Shown here one piece after another: positions 42,335 to 50,646 of a DNA stretch of 64,000 bases (position 1 is its first letter; every line of letters starts with the position of its first letter). A program made the translations under genes and the position numbers. The DNA is from Luteipulveratus flavus (GTDB taxonomy: Bacteria > Actinomycetota > Actinomycetes > Actinomycetales > Dermatophilaceae). Where the stretch lies: assembly GCF_029080175.1 (NCBI RefSeq), contig NZ_JARFJC010000013.1. One strand, given 5' to 3'. The notes beneath the pieces are model-generated. The model was not told the DNA's origin, made no database searches, and was given only the letters and a program-made list of their open reading frames with translations.

Positions 42335-42839
42335 AGCGAAGCGGAGGACGAGTCGAAACCTGGTGAGACGCGGGAGAGTCTCGCAAACCGGCGCCACGGA
42401 GCGGCGATCCACACCCCAGCTCGCAGTGCCGGTCTCCGTCCACACCCGGGATGCGCCGCGCGGCGTCAGCGTCGTCCAGCCATGAGTCTGGGCCGATGGC
42501 GTGGGCATACATCCTGAGGTGCAACGACGGCTCCTACTACGTGGGCAGCACGCGCGACCTCCAGTTCCGGTTCAGTCAGCATCAAGCCGGCGAGGGCGCG
42601 GCGTACACCCGCCGGCGCCGCCCCGTCGAGCTGGTATGGGCTCAGGAGTTCGGCCGGCTCGATGAGGCGTTCGCCCGTGAGAAGCAGGTTCAAGGCTGGA
42701 GTCGAGCCAAGCGTGAGGCGCTCATCATGGCCGCGACGGAGAGACTGCCGGCGTTGTCGCGTAGGCGTGGACGACCGTAGCCGCGCTCACCTGGTTTCGA
42801 CTCGTCCTCCGCTAGCGCTCCGGACGGCTCAACCAGCGG
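42315..42839 (+). mobile_element. GIY-YIG nuclease gene bounded by long inverted arm repeats (candidate element)
   Basis: The left arm (42315-42367, 53 nt) and right arm (42786-42839, 54 nt) are nearly perfect inverted copies. Aligned, they differ by an AA-versus-CTA indel and one T/A change. Both start CCGCTGGTTGAGCCGTCCGG at the outer tip. Between them lie a core resembling other copies (GCGGGAGAGTCTC, from 42370) and the GIY-YIG gene, whose stop codon is 5 bp from the right arm. The 131/130-bp pairs elsewhere share these arms and cores but lack the gene, as expected of non-coding derivatives. Confidence 0.6.
42496..42780 (+). CDS. Single-domain GIY-YIG nuclease, UPF0213/YhbQ-like
   Basis: A 94-residue predicted endonuclease. 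It shows the GIY-YIG core AYILRCNDGSYYVGSTRDLQ (Tyr pair and catalytic-region Arg), the HQAGEGAAYTRRRRPVELVW segment and a C-terminal Glu in AFAREKQVQGWSRAKREALI. ATG 42496 is preferred because translation upstream leads into poorly conserved sequence; no clear ribosome-binding site is visible. The gene sits between long inverted copies of the dispersed repeat family, with only 5 bp between its stop and the right arm. Its action on those repeats is inference. Confidence 0.85.
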   Translation: MAWAYILRCNDGSYYVGSTRDLQFRFSQHQAGEGAAYTRRRRPVELVWAQEFGRLDEAFAREKQVQGWSRAKREALIMAATERLPALSRRRGRP

Positions 42840-42926
42840 TCTGGGCGGGCTACTCGACCGGCGGTGGCTTGCTCTGGTTCTGTCGACTGGCGGTCTGGGG
42901 CGGGCGCCTCGACCGAGGTACCTCGG
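42840..42926. repeat. Degenerate arm-tip remnants
   Basis: CTACTCGACCGGCGG (42850-42864) is a GGTCGAGTAG-type tip. It is followed by variants TGTCGACTGGCGG and GCCTCGACCGAGG (near 42882-42920), then the end of the pentapeptide gene. Confidence 0.55.
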
Positions 42927-43706
42927 TTACTCAGCGGGCCAGTGGGGTGGGAGGTGGGTCGTGGCGTCGCCGCGGGCGGCGTCGAGCTGGGACTGCAGCA
43001 GGTAGAGCGTCCCGGACAAGTCGGCGCCACGCAGGTCGGCGTCCCTCATGTCCGCCCCGGTCACGTCGGCGCCGGCCAGATCGACACCCCGCAGATCGGC
43101 TGCGACCAGCATCGCTCCTCGCAGGTTCGCGCCGCGGAGGTCGCGGCGCCGGAGGTCGACTCCGAGCAGGTCCGCGCCTCGCAGGTCGGGCCCTCCACTG
43201 CCACGCAGCTGTGAGCTCGCTTGCTGCAGCAGCGGGTTCACCTCTCCACGGAGCGCATCGACGTCGAGTTCGGCCACCTCCGCCGGACTGCCCCCGCCGA
43301 GGGCATCCAGCCGGTCCGCCTCCGCACGCAACGCCGCGCGCAGCGGGCCGTCCGGGAGCAGACGTACGGACTCCGAGACGTACCAGAGCAGCTCGTGCAG
43401 ATCCCGCATGACCGGGAACACGTCGAACATCGGCGGCGCGGCCCCGGACCTCCAGTCCACACCACCGAACGTCTCCTGTGACACCCGCTGGCCCGCGCCG
43501 AAGCAGTCGTACACGGTGCACCCGCGGAAGCCGAGCTCCGGCAGCCGCTCGTGCACCGAGCACCCGAAGTCGGCGGCGAGGTTCGGGCACGGCGTACCCG
43601 CCGGCTTGTCGATCGCGAAGTCGGACGAGGCGGCGAACGCCGGGACGACACAGCACAACCCGAAGCACTGCGAGCAGTCGGCGCTCAGCTGTCGCGCTGC
43701 GGTCAC
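42927..43706 (-). CDS. Cys-cluster (YkgJ-like) plus pentapeptide-repeat protein
   Basis: A 259-residue two-part protein. The first 70 residues are Cys-rich (DCSQCFGLCCV ... PCPNLAADFGC ... GCTVYDCFGAG), resembling the YkgJ-type metal/zinc-iron chelating cluster. The C-terminal half (about 165-240) is a pentapeptide-repeat helix (DLRGADLLGVDLRRRDLRGA, ANLRGAMLVAADLRG). The GTG start overlaps the xfp stop by 4 nt (GTGA), so translation is coupled to phosphoketolase. No function is assigned; a metal-responsive scaffold is one possibility. Confidence 0.8.
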   Translation of the reverse strand: MTAARQLSADCSQCFGLCCVVPAFAASSDFAIDKPAGTPCPNLAADFGCSVHERLPELGFRGCTVYDCFGAGQRVSQETFGGVDWRSGAAPPMFDVFPVMRDLHELLWYVSESVRLLPDGPLRAALRAEADRLDALGGGSPAEVAELDVDALRGEVNPLLQQASSQLRGSGGPDLRGADLLGVDLRRRDLRGANLRGAMLVAADLRGVDLAGADVTGADMRDADLRGADLSGTLYLLQSQLDAARGDATTHLPPHWPAE

Positions 43707-46174
43707 CCGAAGTCCGCGCTGGTCTCGCTCGTGGACGTGGCGGACGGTGAGCCCTCACCCTTGGCGCTGCCGTCCCACGTCCAGCCGCTCACCTCGGGCG
43801 CGTCCTCGCCGTACGTGCGGGTCCACTCCTTGGCGCGACGTCGCGCGTCCATCATGTCCTGCCGCAGCTGTGCCGCTCGCGAGCCGAGACTGGGCACGCG
43901 GTCGATGACGTCTATCACCAGGTGGTAGCGGTCGAGGTCGTTCATCATCACCATGTCGAACGGCGTGGTGGTCGTGCCCTCCTCCTTGTACCCGCGGACG
44001 TGCAGGTTGTCGTGGTTCGTCCGGCGGTACGTCAACCGGTGGATCACCCAGGGGTACCCGTGGTAGGCGAAGATGATCGGCTTGTCGCGGGTGAACAGCG
44101 TGTCGAAGTCACGACCGGCCAGGCCGTGCGGGTGCTCCTTCTCGTCCTGGAGCCGCATCAGGTCGACCACGTTGATGTACCGGATCTTCAGGTCCGGCAG
44201 GTGCTTTCGCAGCAGGCTCACGGCGGCCAGAGCCTCTAGCGTCGGGATGTCACCCGCGCTGGCGATGACGACGTCCGGGTCCCCGTCGTCGTTGGACGCC
44301 CACTCCCAGATGCCGACGCCGCGCGCGCAGTGGTCGGCCGCCTGGTCGGCGTCGAGCCAGTCGAACTGCGGCTGCTTCCCGGCGACGACGACGTTGACGT
44401 AGTGCTCGCTCTGCAGGCAGTGCGCCATCGTCGACAGCAGGGTGTTCGTGTCCGGCGGGAAGTATGCCCGGACGATCTCGGGCTTCTTGTTCAGGACGAC
44501 GTCGATGAAGCCGGGGTCCTGGTGGGTGAACCCGTTGTGGTCCTGCCGCCAGACGTGGGAGGTGAGCAGGTAGTTCAGCGACGCCAGCGGAGGTCGCCAC
44601 TCCAGCTCGCGGGTGGTGTTGAGCCACTTGGCGTGCTGGTTGAACATCGAGTCGACGATGTGGATGAACGCCTCGTAGCAGGAGAACAACCCGTGCCGGC
44701 CCGTCAGGAGGTAGCCCTCCAGCCACCCCTGGCAGGTGTGCTCGGACAGCATCTCCATCACGCGGCCGTGCCGTTCCAGGTGCTCGTCGACCGGCAGGAT
44801 CTTGCCGGCGAACACCTTGTCGGTGGCCTCGTACACCGCGCCCAGCCGGTTCGACTCGGTCTCGTCGGGACCGAACAGCCGGAACGAGGTCGGGTTGTCC
44901 CGCACGATGTCGGCGACCATCGACCCGAAGACCCGGGTGGCCTCGTTCACCGATCCACCCGGCGTCTTGACCTCAATGGCGTACTCGCGAAAGTCCCTGA
45001 TCCTCAACGGTTTCCGCAGCAAACCGCCGTTCGCGTGCGGATTGGCGCTCATCCGACGGTCTCCCGCGGGAGCCAGCGCCTTCACGTCGGCCACGAGTCG
45101 TCCGTCCTCGCCGAACAGCGCGGCCGGGTCGTACGACTCCATCCAGCGCTGCAGCTGGACGCGGTGGTCCTCGTTGGTACGGGTCTCGGCGAGGGGCACC
45201 TGGTGGGCGCGCCAGGTGCCCTCGACCTGGACGCCGTCGACGGTCTTCGGTCCGGTCCAGCCCTTCGGCGTCACCAGCAGGATCATCGGCCAGCGTGGCC
45301 GATCGGCATCGGCCGAGCCCCGACGCTTCTTGCCCGACCGGGCCGCGTCCTGGATCGCGGTGATCGAGTCGTGCGCGCGGTCGAGCGCCGCGGCCATCTG
45401 CTGATGGACGTCCGCCGGGTCGTCGCCCTCGACGGTGATGACCTCGTGGCCGTACCCCTCCAGCAGCTTCGTCAGCTCCTCGCGCGGAATGCGCGCGGGC
45501 ACAGTCGGATTCGCGATCTTGTACCCGTTCAGGTGCAGGATCGGCAGCACAGCCCCGTCCACTGTCGGGTCGACGAACTTGTTGGCGTGCCAGGACGTCG
45601 CGAGCGGACCGGTCTCGAACTCACCGTCGCCGACGACCGCCGCGACGACGAGGTCCGGGTTGTCCATCGCCGCGCCGTACGCGTGGGAGAGGACGTACCC
45701 GAGCTCGCCGCCCTCGTGGATGGAGCCGGGCGTCTCCGGGGCGACGTGCGAGGGGATGCCGCCGGGGAAGGAGAACTGCCGGAACAGCGCCTGGAGCCCC
45801 TCGGCGTCCTCGCTGATCCGCGGGTACACCTCGCTGTACGTGCCCTCGAGGTAGGCGTTCGCGACCGCCGCGGGCCCGCCGTGACCGGGGCCGGCGAGGA
45901 AGATCGCGTTGACGTCGCGCTGCCGGATCAGCCGGTTCAGGTGGGCGTACACGAGGTTGAGGCCGGGCGTCGTACCCCAGTGCCCGAGCAGCCGCGGCTT
46001 GATGTCGTCGGCCACCAGATCGCGCTTGAGCAGGGGGTTGTCGAGCAGGTAGATCTGCCCGACGGCCAGGTAGTTCGCCGCACGGAACCAGGCGTCCAGC
46101 CCGGCGAGCTCGCTGCGCGACAGCGGCTTCTTCGACGACGTCGAGGACGAGGTGCGCTTGCGAGGTGGCGTCAT
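43703..46174 (-). CDS. xfp: Xylulose-5-phosphate/fructose-6-phosphate phosphoketolase
   Basis: A TPP-dependent enzyme that cleaves X5P or F6P with phosphate to acetyl phosphate and an aldose phosphate. The 823-residue protein has the normal family length, with TPP-binding GDGEFETGPLATSWHANKFVD. Signature segments include GLNLVYAHLNRLIRQRDVNA, GHGGPAAVANAYLEGTYSEVYP and HEGGELGYVLSHAYGAAMDNPD, plus the C-terminal KYINVVDLM-type transketolase fold (IRYINVVDLMRLQDEKEHPHG). Acetyl phosphate produced here can feed the pta-ackA pair 2.7 kb away. ATG 46174 begins a Ser/Thr/Lys-rich N-terminal extension of about 20 residues. Confidence 0.97.
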   Translation of the reverse strand: MTPPRKRTSSSTSSKKPLSRSELAGLDAWFRAANYLAVGQIYLLDNPLLKRDLVADDIKPRLLGHWGTTPGLNLVYAHLNRLIRQRDVNAIFLAGPGHGGPAAVANAYLEGTYSEVYPRISEDAEGLQALFRQFSFPGGIPSHVAPETPGSIHEGGELGYVLSHAYGAAMDNPDLVVAAVVGDGEFETGPLATSWHANKFVDPTVDGAVLPILHLNGYKIANPTVPARIPREELTKLLEGYGHEVITVEGDDPADVHQQMAAALDRAHDSITAIQDAARSGKKRRGSADADRPRWPMILLVTPKGWTGPKTVDGVQVEGTWRAHQVPLAETRTNEDHRVQLQRWMESYDPAALFGEDGRLVADVKALAPAGDRRMSANPHANGGLLRKPLRIRDFREYAIEVKTPGGSVNEATRVFGSMVADIVRDNPTSFRLFGPDETESNRLGAVYEATDKVFAGKILPVDEHLERHGRVMEMLSEHTCQGWLEGYLLTGRHGLFSCYEAFIHIVDSMFNQHAKWLNTTRELEWRPPLASLNYLLTSHVWRQDHNGFTHQDPGFIDVVLNKKPEIVRAYFPPDTNTLLSTMAHCLQSEHYVNVVVAGKQPQFDWLDADQAADHCARGVGIWEWASNDDGDPDVVIASAGDIPTLEALAAVSLLRKHLPDLKIRYINVVDLMRLQDEKEHPHGLAGRDFDTLFTRDKPIIFAYHGYPWVIHRLTYRRTNHDNLHVRGYKEEGTTTTPFDMVMMNDLDRYHLVIDVIDRVPSLGSRAAQLRQDMMDARRRAKEWTRTYGEDAPEVSGWTWDGSAKGEGSPSATSTSETSADFG

Positions 46175-46269
46175 GGGACCACCATGCCGCCCGAGCGCCC
46201 CGAGGTCGAGGGCGTGGTCGACCTCGGTCTCGCGCTGGTCGGTCAGGGGCGCGGCGGCACCTACGAGCC

Positions 46270-46917
46270 CTACATGGCTCCGTCAGTCAGGCCGATGCGG
46301 GTCAGGGAGGCGAGGTCGTCCTCGAGCCGTGGGCCGAGATTCGCTTCCTCCGCGATCCGGCGTGCGCCGTCGACCACGTCCGGGTCGGCGAACGCGCTGG
46401 CGCTGAGCACCTGCTCGGCCACCCCGGCGTACCAGGCGACCGAGATCACGGCCGCGTCCCCGTCCTCGTACGGCGCGTCCCGCAGGACCACCTCACGCAG
46501 GTGCTCTCGCAGTGGCCGGACGGCATGCGGGTCCGGGCGACGACGCGGAGCCAGCCAGCGACGTACGGGCCGGGGCACCGGTTGCGCCAGACCGCGCTCG
46601 ACGAGGTCGGCGCCGACCTCGTCGTACACCTGCGCGCCGAGGGCGCCGATGGCGTGAATGACTCGCACGGAATGGTCCGCGTTCGCGGTGGTCAACCGGT
46701 CGGCCCACGTCCGGACGAGCGGGTCCGGGTCGCGTGCGGCGGACGTGACCAGCAACCGCGTCCGGTCGTCCGGGTCCCAGCGCGCCGCACCCGAACGGAG
46801 GACGTCGAGCAGGGCGCCGGCACCCACGGCCACGCGAACGCCGTGGGTGCGGGGCCGAAGCCATTGGTCGTCGTGGCCGAGCAGCCAGAGGGCTCGGGCG
46901 GTCGACGGCTGGTCCAC
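46270..46917 (-). CDS. GPP34-like (Golgi phosphoprotein 3-type) protein
   Basis: A 215-residue protein that by pattern resembles bacterial GPP34 proteins: an all-helical fold starting ALWLLGHDDQWLRPRTHGV, a hydrophobic GAGALLDVLRSG segment, and late RRPDPHAVRPLREHLREVVL and VISVAWYAGVAEQVLSA helices. In eukaryotes GPP34 binds PI4P; the bacterial role is unknown. The GTG start lies in a 56-bp divergent region opposite the RHH-like gene. The family assignment rests on pattern recognition and is only moderately secure. Confidence 0.55.
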   Translation of the reverse strand: MDQPSTARALWLLGHDDQWLRPRTHGVRVAVGAGALLDVLRSGAARWDPDDRTRLLVTSAARDPDPLVRTWADRLTTANADHSVRVIHAIGALGAQVYDEVGADLVERGLAQPVPRPVRRWLAPRRRPDPHAVRPLREHLREVVLRDAPYEDGDAAVISVAWYAGVAEQVLSASAFADPDVVDGARRIAEEANLGPRLEDDLASLTRIGLTDGAM

Positions 46918-46938
46918 GGTCGACAGCCTGCCAGGGTC

Positions 46939-46967
46939 TTGACGTTGAAACGGTGTAAGCGTGTAAT
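46939..46967 (+). promoter_or_regulatory. Sigma70-like promoter (TTGACG-17-TGTAAT)
   Basis: A -35 TTGACG (46939-46944) and -10 TGTAAT (46962-46967) are separated by exactly 17 bp. The -10 lies 6 nt from the ATG at 46974. The overlapping direct repeat GTGTAAGC/GTGTAATC could bind a regulator, possibly the RHH-like protein encoded downstream. Confidence 0.7.
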
Positions 46968-46973
46968 CGTTTG

Positions 46974-47492
46974 ATGAGTGACATTCATGGCTGGCTCATC
47001 GGGCGGCTCCCCGACGAGTGGTTCGAGGCCGAGCCCGAGGTCACCGTCGACCGCGAGGAGATCGTGGTCGTCGGCACACTGCCCACCCCCGACGTCGAGG
47101 ACACCGGCGAGGCCGCCCACCGCGGCGCCGAGGCCGGGCGGATCAAGCGCTTCCGCGAGGACACCCGCCAGCAGCGGATGCGCATCGCCGACGAGGCCGA
47201 GCGTCGGTTCGGGCGCAAGGTCGCCTGGGGCGCCCAGTGCGGTGAGACGCGCGAGCTCTTCACCAACCTGTCCATCCCGGTGATGACGCGCCTGCGGCAG
47301 CCGGAGCGCCAGGTGCTCGACACCCTCGTCGCCGCGGGCGTCGCGCGCTCCCGTTCGGAGGCCCTGGCGTGGTCGGTACGGCTGGTCGCGGAGCACGAGG
47401 GCGACTGGATCGCCGAGCTGCAGGACGCGCTGACCGCCGTCCACGAAGCACGCCGCGCCGGCCCGTCCTCCCGTCGGAAGCCGGCCTCGTGA
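46974..47492 (+). CDS. Putative ribbon-helix-helix-type DNA-binding protein
   Basis: A 172-residue protein whose C-terminal third (about 95-135, SIPVMTRLRQPERQVLDTLV then SRSEALAWSVRLV) has the strand-helix-helix pattern of RHH/MetJ-Arc DNA-binding domains. The N-terminal 60 residues are acidic. The ATG lies 6 nt downstream of a strong promoter -10 and is probably leaderless. Its stop overlaps the truncated-globin start by 4 nt (GTGA), so the two are coupled. A regulatory role toward its own operon is plausible. Confidence 0.65.
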   Translation: MSDIHGWLIGRLPDEWFEAEPEVTVDREEIVVVGTLPTPDVEDTGEAAHRGAEAGRIKRFREDTRQQRMRIADEAERRFGRKVAWGAQCGETRELFTNLSIPVMTRLRQPERQVLDTLVAAGVARSRSEALAWSVRLVAEHEGDWIAELQDALTAVHEARRAGPSSRRKPAS

Positions 47493-47971
47493 CCGACGCG
47501 GCCGACGCGAGCGCCATTCCGACGCTCTACACCTGGGCCGGCGGCGAGGAGGCGTTCGAACGGCTGACGTCGGTCTTCTACGCGAAGGTGCTGCAGGACG
47601 ACGTGATCGGGCCGTTGTTCGCCCAGATGGCGCCGAACCACCCGCAGCACGTCGCGATGTGGCTCGCCGAGGTGTTCGGCGGACCACCGCGCTACACCGA
47701 CGAGCTCGGCGGTTACCCCCGGATGGTCGCCCACCACATCGACAAGGCCATCACCGAGCCGCAGCGCCGCCGCTGGCTGGAGCTGCTCCTCGACAGCGCC
47801 GACGAGGCCGGTCTGCCCGACGACCCGGAGTTCCGCGCGGCCTTCGTGGGCTACCTCGAGTGGGGCACCCGGATCGCCCGGACGAACTCCCAGCCCGGGG
47901 CCGACGTCGTCCGCGACGCTCCCGTCCCACGCTGGGGCTGGGGCGTCGCGCCACCGTACGACGGGGGCTGA
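47489..47971 (+). CDS. Group II truncated hemoglobin
   Basis: A heme-binding globin of 160 residues, group II/O type. It has YTWAGGEEAFERLTSVFYAKV at the B/C helices, GGYPRMVAHHIDKAITEPQR with the proximal F-helix His, and the late VGYLEWGTRIARTNSQPG typical of actinobacterial trHbO. It may bind O2 or NO or aid redox defence. GTG 47489 overlaps the upstream RHH-like gene by 4 nt. Confidence 0.9.
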   Translation: MTDAADASAIPTLYTWAGGEEAFERLTSVFYAKVLQDDVIGPLFAQMAPNHPQHVAMWLAEVFGGPPRYTDELGGYPRMVAHHIDKAITEPQRRRWLELLLDSADEAGLPDDPEFRAAFVGYLEWGTRIARTNSQPGADVVRDAPVPRWGWGVAPPYDGG

Positions 47972-48003
47972 CCGGCCATCCCCGTACGGCGGCCGTCGCC
48001 AGC

Positions 48004-48009
48004 CATACT
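48004..48009 (+). promoter_or_regulatory. -10 box (CATACT) of a probable leaderless transcript
   Basis: CATACT is 7 nt before the aroQ ATG (48017), with no ribosome-binding site; it matches the box before the gene at 28431. Confidence 0.5.
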
Positions 48010-48016
48010 GGGCGGT

Positions 48017-48463
48017 ATGCCGTCGTTCGCCGTCCTCAACGGGCCCAACCTGAACCTCCTCGGCCAACGCGAGCCGGCCACCTACGGCCGGACCACCCTC
48101 GCCGAGATCGAGACGTCGTGCGCCACTGTCGCGAGCGAGCTCGACTGCGAGCTGAGCTGGTTCCAGTCCAACCACGAGGGCGCACTGGTCGACGAGATCC
48201 AGCGCCTCGCGTCCGACGGCACGGACGGACTCGTCGTGAACGCAGGGGCGTACACGCACACGAGCATCGCGATCCGGGACGCGCTGTCGACGCTCGACGC
48301 ACCGTTCGTCGAGGTCCACATCTCGAACGTCCATGCGAGAGAGGGCTTCCGGGCGCACTCGTACCTCTCCGACATCGCCGCCGGCGTCATCGTCGGCTGC
48401 GGCGTCCAGGGCTACGAGCTGGCCGTACGCCGCCTCTCTGCGCTCGCCGGCCAGCATGGCTGA
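48017..48463 (+). CDS. aroQ: 3-Dehydroquinate dehydratase, type II
   Basis: Catalyses the third step of the shikimate pathway, 3-dehydroquinate to 3-dehydroshikimate. The 148-residue protein carries the type II signatures: NGPNLNLLGQREPATYG (with the catalytic Tyr), QSNHEGALVDEIQ, NAGAYTHTSIAIRDAL and HISNVHAREGFRAHSY (with the active-site His). No other shikimate genes are adjacent. The mmpL-type gene begins 8 nt before its stop, so they are co-transcribed. Confidence 0.95.
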   Translation: MPSFAVLNGPNLNLLGQREPATYGRTTLAEIETSCATVASELDCELSWFQSNHEGALVDEIQRLASDGTDGLVVNAGAYTHTSIAIRDALSTLDAPFVEVHISNVHAREGFRAHSYLSDIAAGVIVGCGVQGYELAVRRLSALAGQHG

Positions 48464-50612
48464 CCGCGAGGTGACTCAGGACGGCAGCTCGGTCGCGGTC
48501 GACACCACGCCCCGGCGCGACCCGCACGGATTGTTCTCGCCGGCGGCCCGCGCGCTGGGCCGGCTGGTCGGACGACGTGCCAAGTGGGTGACGGTCGTGC
48601 TGGCCGTGGTCGTCGCCGCGGCCGCGCTGGCCCTCGGCGGTAGCGCCGAGGCCACGTCGACCACTGCGACGTCACTCCCGGCGTCCGCGGAGGCCGCCCG
48701 CGCGGACGTCCTCCGCAACCAGATCCCCTCCGGCGGCAACGCGCCCGCGATCGCGGTCTTCTCCCGCCCCGGCGCGCTGACCGCCGCCGACCGCGCCGCC
48801 GTCACGGCCGCTCAGCGCCGGGTCGTGGCCGGTGACCGCAGCCGGCAGGGACCACCGCCGCAGTACGCCCGCGACGGCATCACCGGGCTGCTGGTGATCC
48901 CGCTGTCGGCCGACCTCACCGACGACCAGACGTCGACGACCGTGGAGCAGCTGCGCACCACCCTTCGGCGCGACCTCCCCGCGGGCCTGCAGGTCAATGT
49001 GACCGGCGGACCGGCGTTCTCCGCCGACGTCGGCAAGATCTTCGAGGGTGCGGACGTCCGGCTGCTGCTCGCCACCGCCGGCGTCGTCGCGCTGCTGCTC
49101 CTGCTGACCTACCGCAGCCCGTGGCTGTGGCTCGTCCCGCTGATCGTCGTCGCCGTGGGCGACCAGGTCGCCTCCAAGGCGGTCGCCGCCCTGAGCCGCG
49201 TGACGGACCTGCGCGCCGACGGCGCCGTCACCGGCATCACCTCGGTGCTGGTCTTCGGCGCGGGCACGAACTACGCGCTGCTGATCATCGCCCGCTACCG
49301 CGAGGAGCTGCGCCGTACCCAGGACCGGCACGAGGCGATGCGGGCCGCGCTGCGCTCGGCGTCCCCGGCCGTCCTCGCCAGCTCGAGCACGGTCATCCTC
49401 GCGCTGCTCAGCCTCGGTCTGGCCGACGACCCGTTCACCCAGTCCCTCGGGTACGCCTCCGCCGTCGGCATCGCGATCGCGCTCGCCTTCGCCCTGCTCG
49501 TCCTTCCGGCCGCGATGGTGCTGTTCGGTCGGCGGCTCTTCTGGCCGTTCGTCCCGCGGCTGGGACAAGCCGAACCGACGCACCACGGGTTCTGGTCCCG
49601 CGTCGGGGAGCGCGTGACGCGGAACCCCGTCAAGGTCGGACTCGCCAGCGCCGCGGTGCTCGCGGTGCTGGCCTGCGGCGGGTTCGGCCTGCGGATCGGG
49701 CTGACCTCCACCGAGCAGTTCCTGCAGAAGCCGGAGGCGGTCGTCGGCCAGGAGCAGCTCGCGCGCGCGTTCCCCGCGGGCACCAGCGAGCCCACCGTCG
49801 TCCTCACCCGCAGCGATCAGGTGGCCGCGGTGACCGCCGCCGTGCAGAAGGTCGACGGCGTCGCGTCCGTACGGCCTGCCGGATCCGGCGGTGGCATCAC
49901 CGAGCTCGATGCCGTGCTGTCGGCGGACCCGAACAGCTCGCGCGCGTTCGACATCGTGCGCGACGTCCGGGCGGCCGCCTCCTCGGTGCCGGGCGCTGGA
50001 GCGCTCGTCGGCGGTGCGGACGCCGAGGCGCTCGACGCGCAGACCACCGCGGCCCGCGACTACCGCGTGCTGACGCCGGTCATCCTCGCGATCGTGCTCG
50101 CCGTGCTGCTCCTGCTGCTGCGCAGTGTCGTCGCGGCAGTACTGCTCGTCCTCACGGTGATGGCGACGTACGTGGCGAGCATGGGCGCCAGCTGGTTCGC
50201 GTTCGACCACTGGCTGGACTTCCCGGCGATGGCCCTGTCGACACCGCTGCTGGCGTTCCTCTTCCTGGTCGCCCTCGGCGTCGACTACAACATCTTCCTC
50301 ACGACCCGGGCTCGTGAGGAGGCGTCCGAGGGCGCCGCGGCCAGACCGGCGATCGTGCGCGCGCTCGCCGTGACCGGTGGCGTGATCACCAGCGCCGGCA
50401 TCCTGCTGGCCTCGGTCTTCGCGGTGCTTGGCGTGCTCCCGTTGATCCAGCTGGCCCAGGTCGGCACGATCGTCGGGTTCGGCGTCCTGCTGGACACCCT
50501 CCTGGTCCGCAGCGTCGTGGTGCCGGCCCTGGTCAGCATCATCGGCGAGCGCTGGTGGTGGCCGAGCCACCCCGGTCCGCACGGCACGAGCGAGCCCGAA
50601 CCCGCCCCCTGA
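48456..50612 (+). CDS. MMPL/RND family transporter
   Basis: A 718-residue membrane exporter of the MMPL family with two repeats of one helix, a large extracytoplasmic domain and about five helices. MMPL signatures such as GAGTNYALLIIARYREELRR (about 267-286) and LGVDYNIFLTTRAREEASEG (about 608-627) contain the central Asp/Tyr-type motifs of proton coupling. Substrates of this family are lipids or glycolipids. ATG 48456 overlaps aroQ by 8 nt. A 20-bp palindrome follows the stop. Confidence 0.9.
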   Translation: MADREVTQDGSSVAVDTTPRRDPHGLFSPAARALGRLVGRRAKWVTVVLAVVVAAAALALGGSAEATSTTATSLPASAEAARADVLRNQIPSGGNAPAIAVFSRPGALTAADRAAVTAAQRRVVAGDRSRQGPPPQYARDGITGLLVIPLSADLTDDQTSTTVEQLRTTLRRDLPAGLQVNVTGGPAFSADVGKIFEGADVRLLLATAGVVALLLLLTYRSPWLWLVPLIVVAVGDQVASKAVAALSRVTDLRADGAVTGITSVLVFGAGTNYALLIIARYREELRRTQDRHEAMRAALRSASPAVLASSSTVILALLSLGLADDPFTQSLGYASAVGIAIALAFALLVLPAAMVLFGRRLFWPFVPRLGQAEPTHHGFWSRVGERVTRNPVKVGLASAAVLAVLACGGFGLRIGLTSTEQFLQKPEAVVGQEQLARAFPAGTSEPTVVLTRSDQVAAVTAAVQKVDGVASVRPAGSGGGITELDAVLSADPNSSRAFDIVRDVRAAASSVPGAGALVGGADAEALDAQTTAARDYRVLTPVILAIVLAVLLLLLRSVVAAVLLVLTVMATYVASMGASWFAFDHWLDFPAMALSTPLLAFLFLVALGVDYNIFLTTRAREEASEGAAARPAIVRALAVTGGVITSAGILLASVFAVLGVLPLIQLAQVGTIVGFGVLLDTLLVRSVVVPALVSIIGERWWWPSHPGPHGTSEPEPAP

Positions 50613-50646
50613 CGCCGCCCGGAGGCTCCCGCGACCGCTTCTCCGG

